Shown here one piece after another: positions 1-7,166 of a stretch of DNA of 41,383 bases (within the stretch, counting starts at the first letter, position 1; each line of letters starts with the position of its first letter). Under the pieces are notes generated by a model. That model had not been told where the DNA came from. It ran no database searches and saw only the letters and a program-made list of their open reading frames with translations. This DNA is from Microbacteriaceae bacterium (lineage in GTDB: Bacteria > Actinomycetota > Actinomycetes > Actinomycetales > Microbacteriaceae): contig JAODAT010000081.1 of the NCBI GenBank assembly GCA_025463565.1, forward strand, positions 1 through 41,383. Reading direction: 5' to 3'. The position numbers and the translations under genes were made by a program.

Positions 1-1986
1 GGGACGGCGCGGCTCACCGCGGCGCGCGTCACCCGGCAGGGGTCGCGAGCGTCGGCCGTAGATGAGGGTCGACGAGTCGAGCAGCCACGGCACGAGGGCG
101 ATCACGACGCCGTGCACGAGCGCGAGCTTCTGGCGGATCCGGCGGGCCTTGTGGTTGTGCAGGAGGCTCTCCCACCAGTGCCCGACGATGTACTGCGGCG
201 TGTAGACCGTCACGACCTCGGAGCCGTGCTCCTCGCGGCGGTGCTTGATGTACTTCGCGAGCGGCGCGCTGATGTCGCGGTACGGCGACTCGAGCACGTT
301 GAGCGGCACCTTGATGTTCTGCTCGAGCCAGTCCTGCTCGAGCCGCTCCGTCGCGTCGTCGTCGATCGACACGTGCACTGCCTCGATCGAGTCGTGGCGG
401 GCGGCGATCGCGTAGTCCAGCGCCTTCAGGACGGGCTTCTGCATCCGGCCGACGAGCACGATCGCGTGGTCGCCCTTCGCGCCGAAGCGCGTGGTCGGGT
501 CGGCCTCGATCTCGCGGTCGACGTCGCGGTAGTAGCGGTTCACGCCGAGCATGAGCAGGAACAGGATCGGCATGATGATGAACACGATGTACGCGCCGTG
601 CGTGAACTTCGTGACCGTGACGATGATGAGCACGCTCGCCGTCATGACGGCACCGATGGCGTTGATGACGAGCCCGCGCCAGACGGCGCCCCGGTCGTCG
701 CAGCCGTTGCGGAGCATCCGCAGCCAATGGCGCACCATGCCCGTCTGGCCCAGCGTGAACGAGACGAACACACCGATGATGTAGAGCTGGATGAGCGTCG
801 TGACGTCCGCCTGGAACGCGACGAGCAGCACTACCGCGGCGATGGAGAGGGCGATCACGCCGTTGGAGAAGATCAGGCGGTCGCCACGGGTCGCGAGTGA
901 CTTCGGCGCGTAGTGGTCGGTGGCCAGCACCGAGCCGAGCAGGGGGAAGCCGTTGAACGCCGTGTTGGCGGCGAGGAGGAGCACGGCGGCCGTGACGGTC
1001 TGGATCAGGAAGAAAGGAACGCTGCTGTTGCCGAACGTCGCCGACGCCATCTGGGCGATGAGGCTGCGCTGCGGGGTGCCGTCGGCCGCGCACGCCTCGA
1101 GGATCTTGAAGGCGTCGTGGGTGCAGTCGATGTAGTGCACGCCGGCGATGAGGGCGATGGCAACCAGGCCGGAGAAGAGCAGGATGGCCGTGGCGCCCAT
1201 GGCCATGAGCGTCTTCTGGGCGTTCTTGACCTTGGGGCGGCGGAAGGCAGGCACGCCGTTCGAGATCGCCTCGACGCCGGTGAGCGCCGCGCAGCCGCTC
1301 GCGAACGCGCGCAGCAGCAGGAGGATGAAGGCGACGCCGGCGAGATCCTCGCCCTTCACGCTCAGGCCCGCGCTCTCGGCGACGGGGGCGTCGCCCGAGA
1401 AGGTGCGCACCAGTGCCACGACGACCATGACGGCGATCGACCCGATGAAGAGGTAGGTGGGAACGGCGAACGCCTTGCCCGACTCGCGCACGCCGCGCAG
1501 GTTGACGGCCGCCAGCAGGATGACGAAGAATACGGCGATCTCGACCCGGTAGGGGTTCAGGAACGGGAGCGCGGAGATGATGTTGTCGACGCCGGATGCC
1601 ACGGACACCGCGACCGTGAGCACGTAGTCGACCAGCAGGGCAGAGGCGACGACGAGCCCGGCCTTCTCGCCGAGGTTCTTCGACGCGACCTCGTAGTCGC
1701 CGCCGCCGCTCGGGTACGCCTTGATGAGCTGGCGGTAGGAGAGCACGACCACGATGAGGAGGATGACGACCGCCGCCGCGACCCAGGGTGCAAAGGAGAG
1801 GAATGCCAGCCCGCCGAGCAGCAGGATCATGAGCAGCTCCTGTGGCGCGTAGGCCACGGAGGAGAGCGGGTCGCTCGCGAAAATGGGGAGGGCGAGGTGC
1901 TTGGGGAGCAGCTGTCCCTCGAGCTTTTCGGAGGCCAGCGGCTCACCGATCAGCCAGCGCTTGGGCGACCGAGCTTCGTTTGTCAC
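1..1986 (-). CDS. kimA: KimA-type APC-superfamily potassium importer, 3' end outside window
   Basis: Membrane importer of the KimA (YdaO) branch of the APC superfamily, which takes up K+ with protons in Bacillus and is inhibited by cyclic di-AMP. The open frame starts at a GTG (1986-1984) and runs through position 1 without a stop, so at least 662 codons are seen and the C-terminus is missing. Several blocks match KimA as I remember it: ASDPLSSVAY near residues 37-46, with Asp39 and Tyr46 at the spacing of the KimA K+-site residues; SYRQLIKAYPSGGG; NLGEKAGLV; and SGCAALTGVEAISN. About twelve hydrophobic segments are followed by a soluble C-terminal domain from roughly residue 465, as in KimA. 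The adjacent promoter is very close to the start, leaving no room for a cyclic di-AMP riboswitch. Family assignment is strong; substrate is inferred. Confidence 0.88.
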   Translation of the reverse strand, partial: MTNEARSPKRWLIGEPLASEKLEGQLLPKHLALPIFASDPLSSVAYAPQELLMILLLGGLAFLSFAPWVAAAVVILLIVVVLSYRQLIKAYPSGGGDYEVASKNLGEKAGLVVASALLVDYVLTVAVSVASGVDNIISALPFLNPYRVEIAVFFVILLAAVNLRGVRESGKAFAVPTYLFIGSIAVMVVVALVRTFSGDAPVAESAGLSVKGEDLAGVAFILLLLRAFASGCAALTGVEAISNGVPAFRRPKVKNAQKTLMAMGATAILLFSGLVAIALIAGVHYIDCTHDAFKILEACAADGTPQRSLIAQMASATFGNSSVPFFLIQTVTAAVLLLAANTAFNGFPLLGSVLATDHYAPKSLATRGDRLIFSNGVIALSIAAVVLLVAFQADVTTLIQLYIIGVFVSFTLGQTGMVRHWLRMLRNGCDDRGAVWRGLVINAIGAVMTASVLIIVTVTKFTHGAYIVFIIMPILFLLMLGVNRYYRDVDREIEADPTTRFGAKGDHAIVLVGRMQKPVLKALDYAIAARHDSIEAVHVSIDDDATERLEQDWLEQNIKVPLNVLESPYRDISAPLAKYIKHRREEHGSEVVTVYTPQYIVGHWWESLLHNHKARRIRQKLALVHGVVIALVPWLLDSSTLIYGRRSRPLPGDARRGEPRRP

Positions 1987-1994
1987 GAGGGGCG

Positions 1995-2022
1995 AGCCTA
2001 CTCCTAGCGGTCAACGTGTCAA
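1995..2022 (-). promoter_or_regulatory. Promoter of kimA
   Basis: Reading the minus strand, TTGACA (2022-2017) is followed after 16 bases by TAGGCT (2000-1995). Only 8 bases separate the -10 from the GTG start at 1986, so the transcript should be leaderless or nearly so. This is the best sigma-70-type match in the window. Confidence 0.65.
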
Positions 2023-2037
2023 CTCCGTTGCCCACCA

Positions 2038-2043
2038 TAGAAT
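2038..2043 (+). promoter_or_regulatory. -10 box of the 2050 gene, probably leaderless
   Basis: TAGAAT lies exactly 6 bases upstream of the ATG at 2050 and no Shine-Dalgarno sequence can fit between them. The -35 region is not clear. The same geometry is seen before yczR, the GNAT gene at 18237, recQ and pip. Confidence 0.5.
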
Positions 2044-2049
2044 TCCCTC

Positions 2050-2679
2050 ATGCCCGAAACCCGCCGCCGCCGTCGCTGGCCGTGGATTGTCGGCGCCATC
2101 GTGGTCGTGCTGCTCGTCCCGATCGCGATCGTGGTGGTCCCGATCCTCACCCACCAGAGCCAGGGCGTCTCCCACCAGGATGACGCCGCGGTCGAATGGC
2201 CGACGTCCGTGACCGCCCAGGGCGACGACGGGCGCACCCGAGAGCTCATGGTCGTCGCGCCCGACCCGGGCGGCGACCTCGACACCTCCGCGCTGACCCC
2301 GGGGGAGCAGCTGGTCGTGAGCGGCACCGGCTACGACGGCTCCCGCGGCATCTACGTGGCGATCTGCGTGATCCCGGATGACCCGGCGACGAAGCCCGGG
2401 CCGTGCATCGGGGGCGTTCCGGACCAGGAGCAGGAGACCGTCGAGGCGGGAACCGTGCAGTACGCCCCGAGCAACTGGATCAACGACGACTGGGCCTGGA
2501 AGCTGTTCGGCGCCCGCAGCTACGACGACCTCGCCACCGGCACCTTCACCGCCTACATTGAGGTCGGCGACGCCGACGTGTGCGCGAAGCAGGCCTGCGG
2601 CCTCTTCACCCGCAACGACCACACGGCGCTGAGCGACCGGGTGCAGGACCTCTACATCCCGGTCGCCTTCGCTGGTTGA
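2050..2679 (+). CDS. Small membrane-anchored extracytoplasmic protein, function unknown
   Basis: The 209-residue product begins with an arginine-rich stretch followed by one hydrophobic helix (about residues 10-34), so it is either an N-terminally anchored or a secreted protein. The extracytoplasmic part contains LTPGEQLVVSGTGYDG and GIYVAICVI, and ends with TRNDHT and a VQDLYIPVAFAG tail. This reminds me of actinobacterial exported proteins with a neocarzinostatin-like or Ig-like beta-sandwich, but I cannot name a function. Four cysteines (in AICVI, GPCIGG, DVCAK and ACGLF) could form two disulfides. It is divergent from kimA, with 63 bases between the two start codons. The stop codon lies inside the inverted-repeat element that starts at 2674, so the last residues (Ala-Gly) are encoded by that element. 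Confidence 0.72.
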   Translation: MPETRRRRRWPWIVGAIVVVLLVPIAIVVVPILTHQSQGVSHQDDAAVEWPTSVTAQGDDGRTRELMVVAPDPGGDLDTSALTPGEQLVVSGTGYDGSRGIYVAICVIPDDPATKPGPCIGGVPDQEQETVEAGTVQYAPSNWINDDWAWKLFGARSYDDLATGTFTAYIEVGDADVCAKQACGLFTRNDHTALSDRVQDLYIPVAFAG

Positions 2680-2744
2680 GTAGGCCGCCCGCGCCCGTAT
2701 CGAAACCTGGCTTCGATACGCGCGCCAGAGCGCGCTACTCAACC
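2674..2744. repeat. Nested inverted repeat (GGTTGAGTAG / GTATCGA family), likely bidirectional terminator
   Basis: Outer arms GGTTGAGTAG (2674-2683) and CTACTCAACC (2735-2744) enclose inner arms GTATCGA (2697-2703) and TCGATAC (2713-2719). It lies between two convergent genes and contains the stop codon of the left one. A related element is at 12043-12129. There is no T-run, so any terminator role is inferred from position. Confidence 0.7.
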
Positions 2745-2747
2745 CGC

Positions 2748-3365
2748 CTACTTCCCGAGGATGCTCTTGCGCAGCTCCTCGAGCCCGACCCGGAGCACGT
2801 CCACCGTCTCCTTGGTGAGCTCGTTGCCCCGCGCGATGCTCATGCGCAGCTCCGAGCGCAGCGCCGACCGGAACTCGTTGATCGCCGCCTCGGCCTGCTG
2901 GAGCTGGCCGCGGCTGCTGGAGTCCGCGGCGTCGGCGCGCACCGTGCGACCTGCCTCACGGGCATCCGTACGCGCTTCTCGTGCCGCCGCGGCGAGCTCG
3001 GCCTTGAGGGTGCGCATGGCGTCGTTGACCGAGGTCCGCACCTCGTCGGCGAGCCGGCGCACCGAGTCGGTGACGTCGTTCTCGATGTCGCCGAGCTCGC
3101 CCTCGCGGTCCGCGAGCTCTGAGCGGCCCGCGCCCGTGATCGCGTAGACGGTCTTGCGGCCGTCGGCGACCTTCGTGACGAGCCCTTCTTCCTCGAGCTT
3201 CGCGAGCCTCGGGTAGATCGTGCCCGCACTCGGGACATAGGTGCCGCCGAAGCGGTCGCCCAGGGCCTGCATGAGCTCGTAGCCGTGCATCCCCTCCGCC
3301 GACTCGGCGAGCAGGCTCAGCAGGTAGAGGCGCAGGTGGCCGTGCGCGAAGACCGGTGGGGTCAT
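2748..3365 (-). CDS. PadR-family transcriptional regulator
   Basis: The 205-residue protein has a PadR winged helix in its first 95 residues: LRLYLLSLLAE, then MHGYELMQAL, then GTYVPSAGTIYPRLAKLEEEG, with the wing at VADGRKTVYAIT. A long charged helical C-terminus (about 96-205) probably serves in dimerisation. Its ATG (3365-3363) overlaps the TGA of the DUF4097 gene (3364-3362) in an ATGA arrangement, so the two are co-transcribed and translationally coupled. PadR proteins often repress their own operon, and the promoter of this operon carries three phased AT-rich repeats (4181-4245) that fit such a site. The inducing signal is unknown. An upstream in-frame extension of the reading frame exists but lies across the DUF4097 gene and is not credible. 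Confidence 0.9.
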   Translation of the reverse strand: MTPPVFAHGHLRLYLLSLLAESAEGMHGYELMQALGDRFGGTYVPSAGTIYPRLAKLEEEGLVTKVADGRKTVYAITGAGRSELADREGELGDIENDVTDSVRRLADEVRTSVNDAMRTLKAELAAAAREARTDAREAGRTVRADAADSSSRGQLQQAEAAINEFRSALRSELRMSIARGNELTKETVDVLRVGLEELRKSILGK

Positions 3366-4162
3366 GCCGACACCTGGTGCAGCACCGAGATGTTGCCCGA
3401 GACCGTGTTGGCCTTGAACTCGAGCCACTGCTTGTCGAGGGTGCCGTACTTGCTGGTGTAGCTGCCGCGCACGCCGCTGATCTCGGCGTTGTCGAGCTGG
3501 ATGCGCCCGCTCACGGTGTTGATCTTGTACTGCGCAGCGACGTCGCTCGCGAGACGGGCGGTGACGGCGCCGCTGACGGTGTTGACGCGGATCTCGTCGG
3601 GCAGGCCGCTCACGTCGAGGAACACGTCGCCGCTGACGGTGTCGGCGGTGAAGCGCATGATCTCGCCGGCCGCGGTGATGTCGCCGCTGATCGTGTGGGC
3701 GTTGAGCTTGCCGTAGTGGTTGCGCACGGAGATCTCCCCGCTCACGCTGTTGAGCTGCACGTCTCCGTAGAGGCCGTCGACGACCACCTCTCCGCTGACG
3801 GTGCTGATCGAGGCATCCTCGGTCAGGCCGCTGATGAGCGCGCTCGCCGACACGACGCCGAACTTGAGGGCGACGTCGCGCGGCACCTTGATGCTGATGT
3901 CGACGCTCGCCGAGCCGCGGAACGACTTGAACACGTCGATGAAGTTGTCCCACTTCCACTGGGCGTGGTCGATCTCGAGGGTGTCTCCATCGACGTTGAC
4001 CAGCAGGTCCTTGCCCTTCACCGAGTGGACCTCGATGTGCACGTGGGGCTCGTCGTGCCCGACGATGTTGACCTGGCCGGCCACGAGGCCGACCTTCAGC
4101 TTGCGGATGTTGTCGATGTCGATGACCTTCTCACCATCGATGAGCCACTTCTCCTGGGCCAC
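3362..4162 (-). CDS. DUF4097-family beta-solenoid protein
   Basis: This 266-residue protein consists of a short N-terminal segment and then a run of repeats built round a (T/S)(V/I)SG motif: TVSGEV, SVSGEI, TISGDI, TVSGDV, TVSGAV, TVSGRI and TVSGNI. These fit the parallel beta-helix of the DUF4097/DUF4098 adhesin-like family. There is no signal peptide or membrane helix, so it is probably cytoplasmic. It is the first gene of an operon with the PadR regulator (ATGA overlap), an arrangement common in Actinobacteria. The GTG start at 4162 was chosen because AGGGAGG lies about 6 bases upstream; a longer in-frame reading to 4480 would cross the promoter. The molecular function of the family is not established; a sensing or envelope-stress role is only a guess. 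Confidence 0.85.
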   Translation of the reverse strand: MAQEKWLIDGEKVIDIDNIRKLKVGLVAGQVNIVGHDEPHVHIEVHSVKGKDLLVNVDGDTLEIDHAQWKWDNFIDVFKSFRGSASVDISIKVPRDVALKFGVVSASALISGLTEDASISTVSGEVVVDGLYGDVQLNSVSGEISVRNHYGKLNAHTISGDITAAGEIMRFTADTVSGDVFLDVSGLPDEIRVNTVSGAVTARLASDVAAQYKINTVSGRIQLDNAEISGVRGSYTSKYGTLDKQWLEFKANTVSGNISVLHQVSA

Positions 4163-4180
4163 GGTGGCCCTCCCTTCTCG

Positions 4181-4245
4181 CGTTATATCGCGTGTGTTGG
4201 AAGTCACGTTATATCGCGTCTCGGAGGAAGTCAAGCTATATCGCG
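4181..4245 (-). promoter_or_regulatory. Triple operator-like repeat before DUF4097-PadR operon
   Basis: Three copies of a TATATCGCG box occur in the same orientation: CGTTATATCGCG at 4181-4192 and 4207-4218, and GCTATATCGCG at 4235-4245. They are spaced 26 and 27 bases apart. The first copy, read with its flanks as 4179-4192, is a near palindrome (12 of 14). The middle copy overlaps the presumed -10, so binding there would block transcription. Autoregulation by the PadR protein is inference. Confidence 0.6.
4208..4234 (-). promoter_or_regulatory. Probable promoter of DUF4097-PadR operon
   Basis: On the minus strand TTGACT (4234-4229) is followed after 15 bases by TATAAC (4213-4208), giving a leader of about 40 bases with an AGGGAGG ribosome binding site. 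The spacer is shorter than ideal. The -10 coincides with the middle operator-like box. Confidence 0.5.
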
Positions 4246-4374
4246 AGTTGGCAAGGCGGGATTGCGGATTGCGACGCTCATGCGGAGGTTCTGACAGCAT
4301 GCGCCTGCCGAAACCTCCGCGTCGGCCCGAAACCTCAGCACGGGCATCCGGCCGGGGTAGTTCGGTGCCCGCCC

Positions 4375-4405
4375 TTGACATTGACGCAACGTCAACGTTT
4401 AACGT
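4375..4405 (+). promoter_or_regulatory. MerR-type promoter/operator of the tipA-like gene
   Basis: TTGACA (4375-4380) and TAACGT (4400-4405) are separated by 19 bases, the over-long spacer typical of MerR-activated promoters. The spacer is filled by an inverted repeat of 9-base arms (4378-4386 and 4390-4398, one mismatch) around CAA; its core reads TTGACGCAACGTCAA. This is what an autoregulated TipAL promoter should look like. The region 4246-4374, between this promoter and the divergent operon, shows nothing else I can identify. Confidence 0.75.
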
Positions 4406-4427
4406 GGTGGTAACGGAAAGGGACCCC

Positions 4428-5186
4428 ATGGACTGGTCGATCCAGGAGATCGCGCGGCTCGCGGGGACGACCTCGCGCACGCTCCGGCATTACGGCGACG
4501 TGGGCCTGCTCGAGCCGAGCAGGATCGGGGCCAACGGCTACCGCTACTACGACGAGCAGGCGCTCGCCCGGTTGCAGCGGGTGCTGCTGCTCCGTGACCT
4601 GGGGCTGGGCATCCCGGCGATCGCGGAGGTGCTCGACGGCCAGCGCGACAACGCGCAGGCCCTCAAAGACCACTTGCAGTGGCTCCGACAGGAGCGCGGC
4701 AGGGTCGACCGGCAGATCACGTCGGTCGAGACGACGATTCGGAAGATGGAGGGAGGTGAACAACTCATGGCAGAAGAGATGTTGAACGGCTTCGACCACA
4801 CCCAGTACAAGGAGGAGGTCGAAGAGCGCTGGGGCACGAAGGCCTACGCCGACAGCAATCGCTGGTGGTCGTCGCTGAGCGCCGACCAGAAGGCGGTCTG
4901 GATGCAGCAGCAGAAGCAGCTCGCAGCAGACTGGGCAGCGGCCGCCGAGGCGGGTGAAGACCCGACCGGCGGCGCGGCGCAGGCGCTGGCGCAGAGGCAC
5001 GCGGACTGGCTCCGCGGTATCCCGGGCACACCCGGGTACGCGAGCGGAGCGCCGGCGAAGGCGTACTTCGTCGGTCTCGGCGAGATGTACGTCGCAGACG
5101 AGCGCTTCGGCGCCAACTACGGCGGCATCGAGGGCGCGACCTTCGTGCGCGACGCGATGAAGGTCTACGCAGAGAAGCACCTGTAG
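4428..5186 (+). CDS. tipA: TipA-like MerR regulator (TipAL: MerR domain plus TipAS ligand-binding domain)
   Basis: The 252-residue protein has a MerR DNA-binding domain at the N-terminus (SIQEIARLAGTTSRTLRHY, then GLLEPSRIGANGYRYY), a coiled-coil linker around residues 70-112, and a TipAS-type antibiotic-recognition domain from about 115 to the end (GFDHTQYKEEVEERWG, AQRHADWL, YVADERFGANYGG). In Streptomyces, TipAL traps thiopeptides and other lipophilic drugs and activates its own promoter. The ATG at 4428 has GAAAGGG upstream and follows a MerR-type promoter. A second in-frame ATG at 4767 with a strong ribosome binding site would yield TipAS alone, as known for tipA. The gene stands alone, ending at a strong hairpin. 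The family is sure; the ligand is not known. Confidence 0.92.
   Translation: MDWSIQEIARLAGTTSRTLRHYGDVGLLEPSRIGANGYRYYDEQALARLQRVLLLRDLGLGIPAIAEVLDGQRDNAQALKDHLQWLRQERGRVDRQITSVETTIRKMEGGEQLMAEEMLNGFDHTQYKEEVEERWGTKAYADSNRWWSSLSADQKAVWMQQQKQLAADWAAAAEAGEDPTGGAAQALAQRHADWLRGIPGTPGYASGAPAKAYFVGLGEMYVADERFGANYGGIEGATFVRDAMKVYAEKHL
4751..4769 (+). promoter_or_regulatory. Internal ribosome binding site and start for free TipAS
   Basis: GGGAGGTGA (4751-4759) sits 7 bases before an in-frame ATG (4767-4769) exactly at the junction of the linker and the TipAS domain. Starting here gives a 139-residue protein ending at 5186. Streptomyces lividans tipA is known to produce TipAS from such an internal start. 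This is the strongest Shine-Dalgarno sequence noticed in this part of the window, stronger than that of the full-length start. Confidence 0.75.
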
Positions 5187-5191
5187 GACAA

Positions 5192-5229
5192 CCGCGGATC
5201 GAGCTTGTCGACACAAGCTCGATCCGCGG
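5192..5229. terminator. Perfect 17-bp hairpin between convergent genes
   Basis: Two perfect 17-base arms (5192-5208 and 5213-5229) flank a 4-base loop (CGAC). It lies 5 bases after the tipA-like stop and 6 bases before the end of the convergent epoxide hydrolase gene, so it could terminate both. It has no T-run. Its GATCGAGCTTGT core resembles the GGTCGAGCTTGTCGA arms at 15943-16013. Confidence 0.7.
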
Positions 5230-5235
5230 AAGGCA

Positions 5236-6375
5236 TCACAGCCCCGCGAAGAACTCCCGCACGTCGGCCGCGAGCAGCTCGGGCTCCTCGAGCGCCGCGA
5301 AGTGACCGCCGCGGTCGACCTCGGTGAAGCGCACGACTGTGTTCTCCAGCTCCACGTAACGCCGGATCGCGATGTCGTGCGCGAAATTGATGATCGCGGT
5401 CGGCACCGCGGTCTTCTCCTTGGCGGCGCCCCATCCGCCGGCCTGGGCATAGACGGTCAGCGCCGCCGAGCCCGCGGTGCGCGTGAACCAGTACAGCGAG
5501 ACGTTGGCCAGCAGCAGATCGCGGTCGAGTATCTCGAGCACGTCCTTCTCCACGGGCCACGTCCACGCCTGGAACTTGTCCATCATCCAGGCCAGCTGCG
5601 CCACCGGGCTGTCGGCGAGCATCGTGCCGACCAGGCCGGGGCGGGTCGACTGCAGCGAGATGTACCCGAACTGCTGCCACAGGAACGCCTGGATGTCGTC
5701 GACAGCCCGCTTCTCGCGGGGGCTCAACTGAGCCAGCTCCTCCTCGGCCAGGGGCAGTTGGGGCGCCGGCCCCGTCGTGCCGTTGACGTGCACTCCGATC
5801 ACCCGGTCGGGCGCGACCCGGGCGATCTCGGGCGCGATCCCCGCGCCGTAGTCGCCGCCCTGGGTGCCGAACCGCTCGTAGCCGAGCCGAGTCATCAGCT
5901 CGGCGAAGGCGCCGGCCACACGGGTGTCGTTCCAGCCGCCGTCGGCGAGCGGGCTGGAGAAGGTGAATCCGGGCACCGAGGGGATGACGAGGTGGAAGTC
6001 CGCGGTCAGATGCTCGATGAGCCCCGTGAACTCGAGGAAGGAGCCGGGCCAGCCGTGGGTGAGGAGGAGGGGCGTTGCATCCGGGTTGCTCGACGGCACG
6101 TGGACGAAGTGGATACGCTGCCCGTCGATCTCGGTGGTGAACTGCGGGATCTCGTTCAGCCGCTGCTCGAACGCGCGCCAGTCGAAGTCGTCGCGCCAGT
6201 AGTCGACGAGGTCGCGCAACCAGGCGTCGGGCGCGCCGAGCGCCCAGGGGGAGGGTTCGCCCCACTCCGAGACGGGTGCGGGAAGCGCGGGTGCGAAGCG
6301 CGCCTCGGCAAGCCGGTGGCGGAGGTCATCGATGTCGGCGGCGGGGATCTCAATGCGGAACGATGAAATGGTCAT
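5236..6375 (-). CDS. Epoxide hydrolase (EHN-type alpha/beta hydrolase)
   Basis: The 379-residue product opens with the N-terminal EHN domain (FRIEIPAADIDDLRHRLAEA, then WRDDFDWRAFEQRLN) and continues with an alpha/beta-hydrolase core. The HGWPGSF motif at 107-113 forms the oxyanion region, GGDYGAG places the nucleophile at Asp175, and GGHFAALEEP gives the catalytic His358; a Tyr in the cap (VYAQAGGWG) may polarise the epoxide. Length and motifs match microsomal-type epoxide hydrolases, which hydrolyse epoxides to diols in the cytoplasm. Many bacterial members have unknown natural substrates, and a role in detoxification is only likely. No signal peptide. It is transcribed alone and converges on the tipA-like gene across a hairpin. 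Confidence 0.9.
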   Translation of the reverse strand: MTISSFRIEIPAADIDDLRHRLAEARFAPALPAPVSEWGEPSPWALGAPDAWLRDLVDYWRDDFDWRAFEQRLNEIPQFTTEIDGQRIHFVHVPSSNPDATPLLLTHGWPGSFLEFTGLIEHLTADFHLVIPSVPGFTFSSPLADGGWNDTRVAGAFAELMTRLGYERFGTQGGDYGAGIAPEIARVAPDRVIGVHVNGTTGPAPQLPLAEEELAQLSPREKRAVDDIQAFLWQQFGYISLQSTRPGLVGTMLADSPVAQLAWMMDKFQAWTWPVEKDVLEILDRDLLLANVSLYWFTRTAGSAALTVYAQAGGWGAAKEKTAVPTAIINFAHDIAIRRYVELENTVVRFTEVDRGGHFAALEEPELLAADVREFFAGL

Positions 6376-6432
6376 GAGCCATGGTCTCGACCAACGCGGA
6401 CAGAGACAGTCCTCGATCTCGACTCCGCTCGA
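6376..6432. other. Short intergenic stretch with degenerate GGTCTCGA-type sequence
   Basis: This spacer between two minus-strand genes contains GGTCTCGACC and GATCTCGACTCCGCTCGATC, resembling fragments of the GGTCTCGACAAGCTCGACC repeats elsewhere in the window. No intact hairpin or promoter is obvious. Confidence 0.3.
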
Positions 6433-6528
6433 TCACCGAGTGGGCACCCTCCGGTGGCCGTCTTTCACGACGAGCCGGATGGTGCCCACGATCCCGATGA
6501 GGGCGAGCAGCCCGAGCAGGAGCATCAT
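6433..6528 (-). CDS. 31-residue single-pass membrane peptide coupled to yczE
   Basis: A short reading frame starts at ATG 6528-6526, overlapping the TGA of the yczE gene (6527-6525) in an ATGA arrangement, and ends at TGA 6435-6433. The product begins MMLLLGLLALIGIVGTIRLV, one hydrophobic helix, and continues to a basic tail VKDGHRRVPTR. The stop/start overlap, the membrane-peptide character and the positive-inside tail argue that it is translated. I recall similar tiny proteins with a DG-RR-PTR tail in related genomes but cannot name a family. A role as an accessory subunit of YczE is inference from coupling alone. Confidence 0.6.
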   Translation of the reverse strand: MMLLLGLLALIGIVGTIRLVVKDGHRRVPTR

Positions 6529-7157
6529 GCGGGTACCGGGGTCTCGACGGGGTCGACCACCGGCAGCTCCGGCACCCGCAGCAGGGGGAGCGTGAGGTTC
6601 ACGAGCGGCCCGATCAGCAGCGCGAACGCCACAGTCCCGAGGCCGACGTTGCCGCCGAGCAGCCAGCCGATCGCGACGACGGTCACCTCGATCGACGTCC
6701 GCACGATCCAGATCGGCCAGCCGGTGCGGCGGTGGATGCCCGTCATGAGCCCGTCACGCGGGCCCGGGCCGAACCGCGCCCCGATGTACAGCCCGGTCGC
6801 GACGGCGAGCAGGACGAGCCCGCCCAGGAAGAGCAGGATGCGCGGCACCAGGTCGTCCGGGGTCGGCAGCAGCCACAGCCCCACCTCGATGCTCGGGCCG
6901 ATCAGCAGCACGTTCGCGACGGTGCCGACGCCGGGCTTCTGCCGGATCGGGATCCACAGCAGCAGCACGAGCGCGCCCACCACGTTGGTGATGACGGCGT
7001 AGTTGAGGCCGGTGTGCAGCACGATGCCCTGGCTCAGCACGTCCCACGGCGAGATGCCGAGAGCGGCGCGGATCATCATCGCGATCGCGAAGCCGTAGGC
7101 GAACAGGCCAACGAGGAGCTGGGCCACTCGGCGGGTCATGAGCAGTGCTGGGGTCAT
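6525..7157 (-). CDS. yczE: YczE/YyaS/YitT-family membrane protein
   Basis: The 210-residue integral membrane protein has about five hydrophobic segments and two family signatures: ALGISPWDVLSQG near the N-terminus and RFGPGPRDGLMTG in the middle. It resembles B. subtilis YczE, a putative transporter implicated in surfactin or antibiotic production and controlled by the MocR-type regulator YczR. The divergent neighbour here is precisely such a regulator, with CCAATT-type sites between them. The start is uncertain: ATG 7157 (chosen) or ATG 7139; neither has a good ribosome binding site, and a longer reading to 7238 would run through the operator. The gene overlaps a 31-codon peptide gene at its end. 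Confidence 0.82.
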   Translation of the reverse strand: MTPALLMTRRVAQLLVGLFAYGFAIAMMIRAALGISPWDVLSQGIVLHTGLNYAVITNVVGALVLLLWIPIRQKPGVGTVANVLLIGPSIEVGLWLLPTPDDLVPRILLFLGGLVLLAVATGLYIGARFGPGPRDGLMTGIHRRTGWPIWIVRTSIEVTVVAIGWLLGGNVGLGTVAFALLIGPLVNLTLPLLRVPELPVVDPVETPVPA

Positions 7158-7166
7158 GACGGCAAT

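Noticed and set aside
1987..2049. Cyclic di-AMP (ydaO-type) riboswitch before kimA
   Set aside because: Only 63 bases separate kimA from the divergent gene, and the promoter lies 8 bases from the start, leaving no room for a riboswitch.
3366..3959. Longer form of the PadR protein
   Set aside because: The extension overlaps the DUF4097 gene out of frame and is low-complexity Arg/Gln; the PadR domain starts naturally at the ATG of the ATGA overlap.
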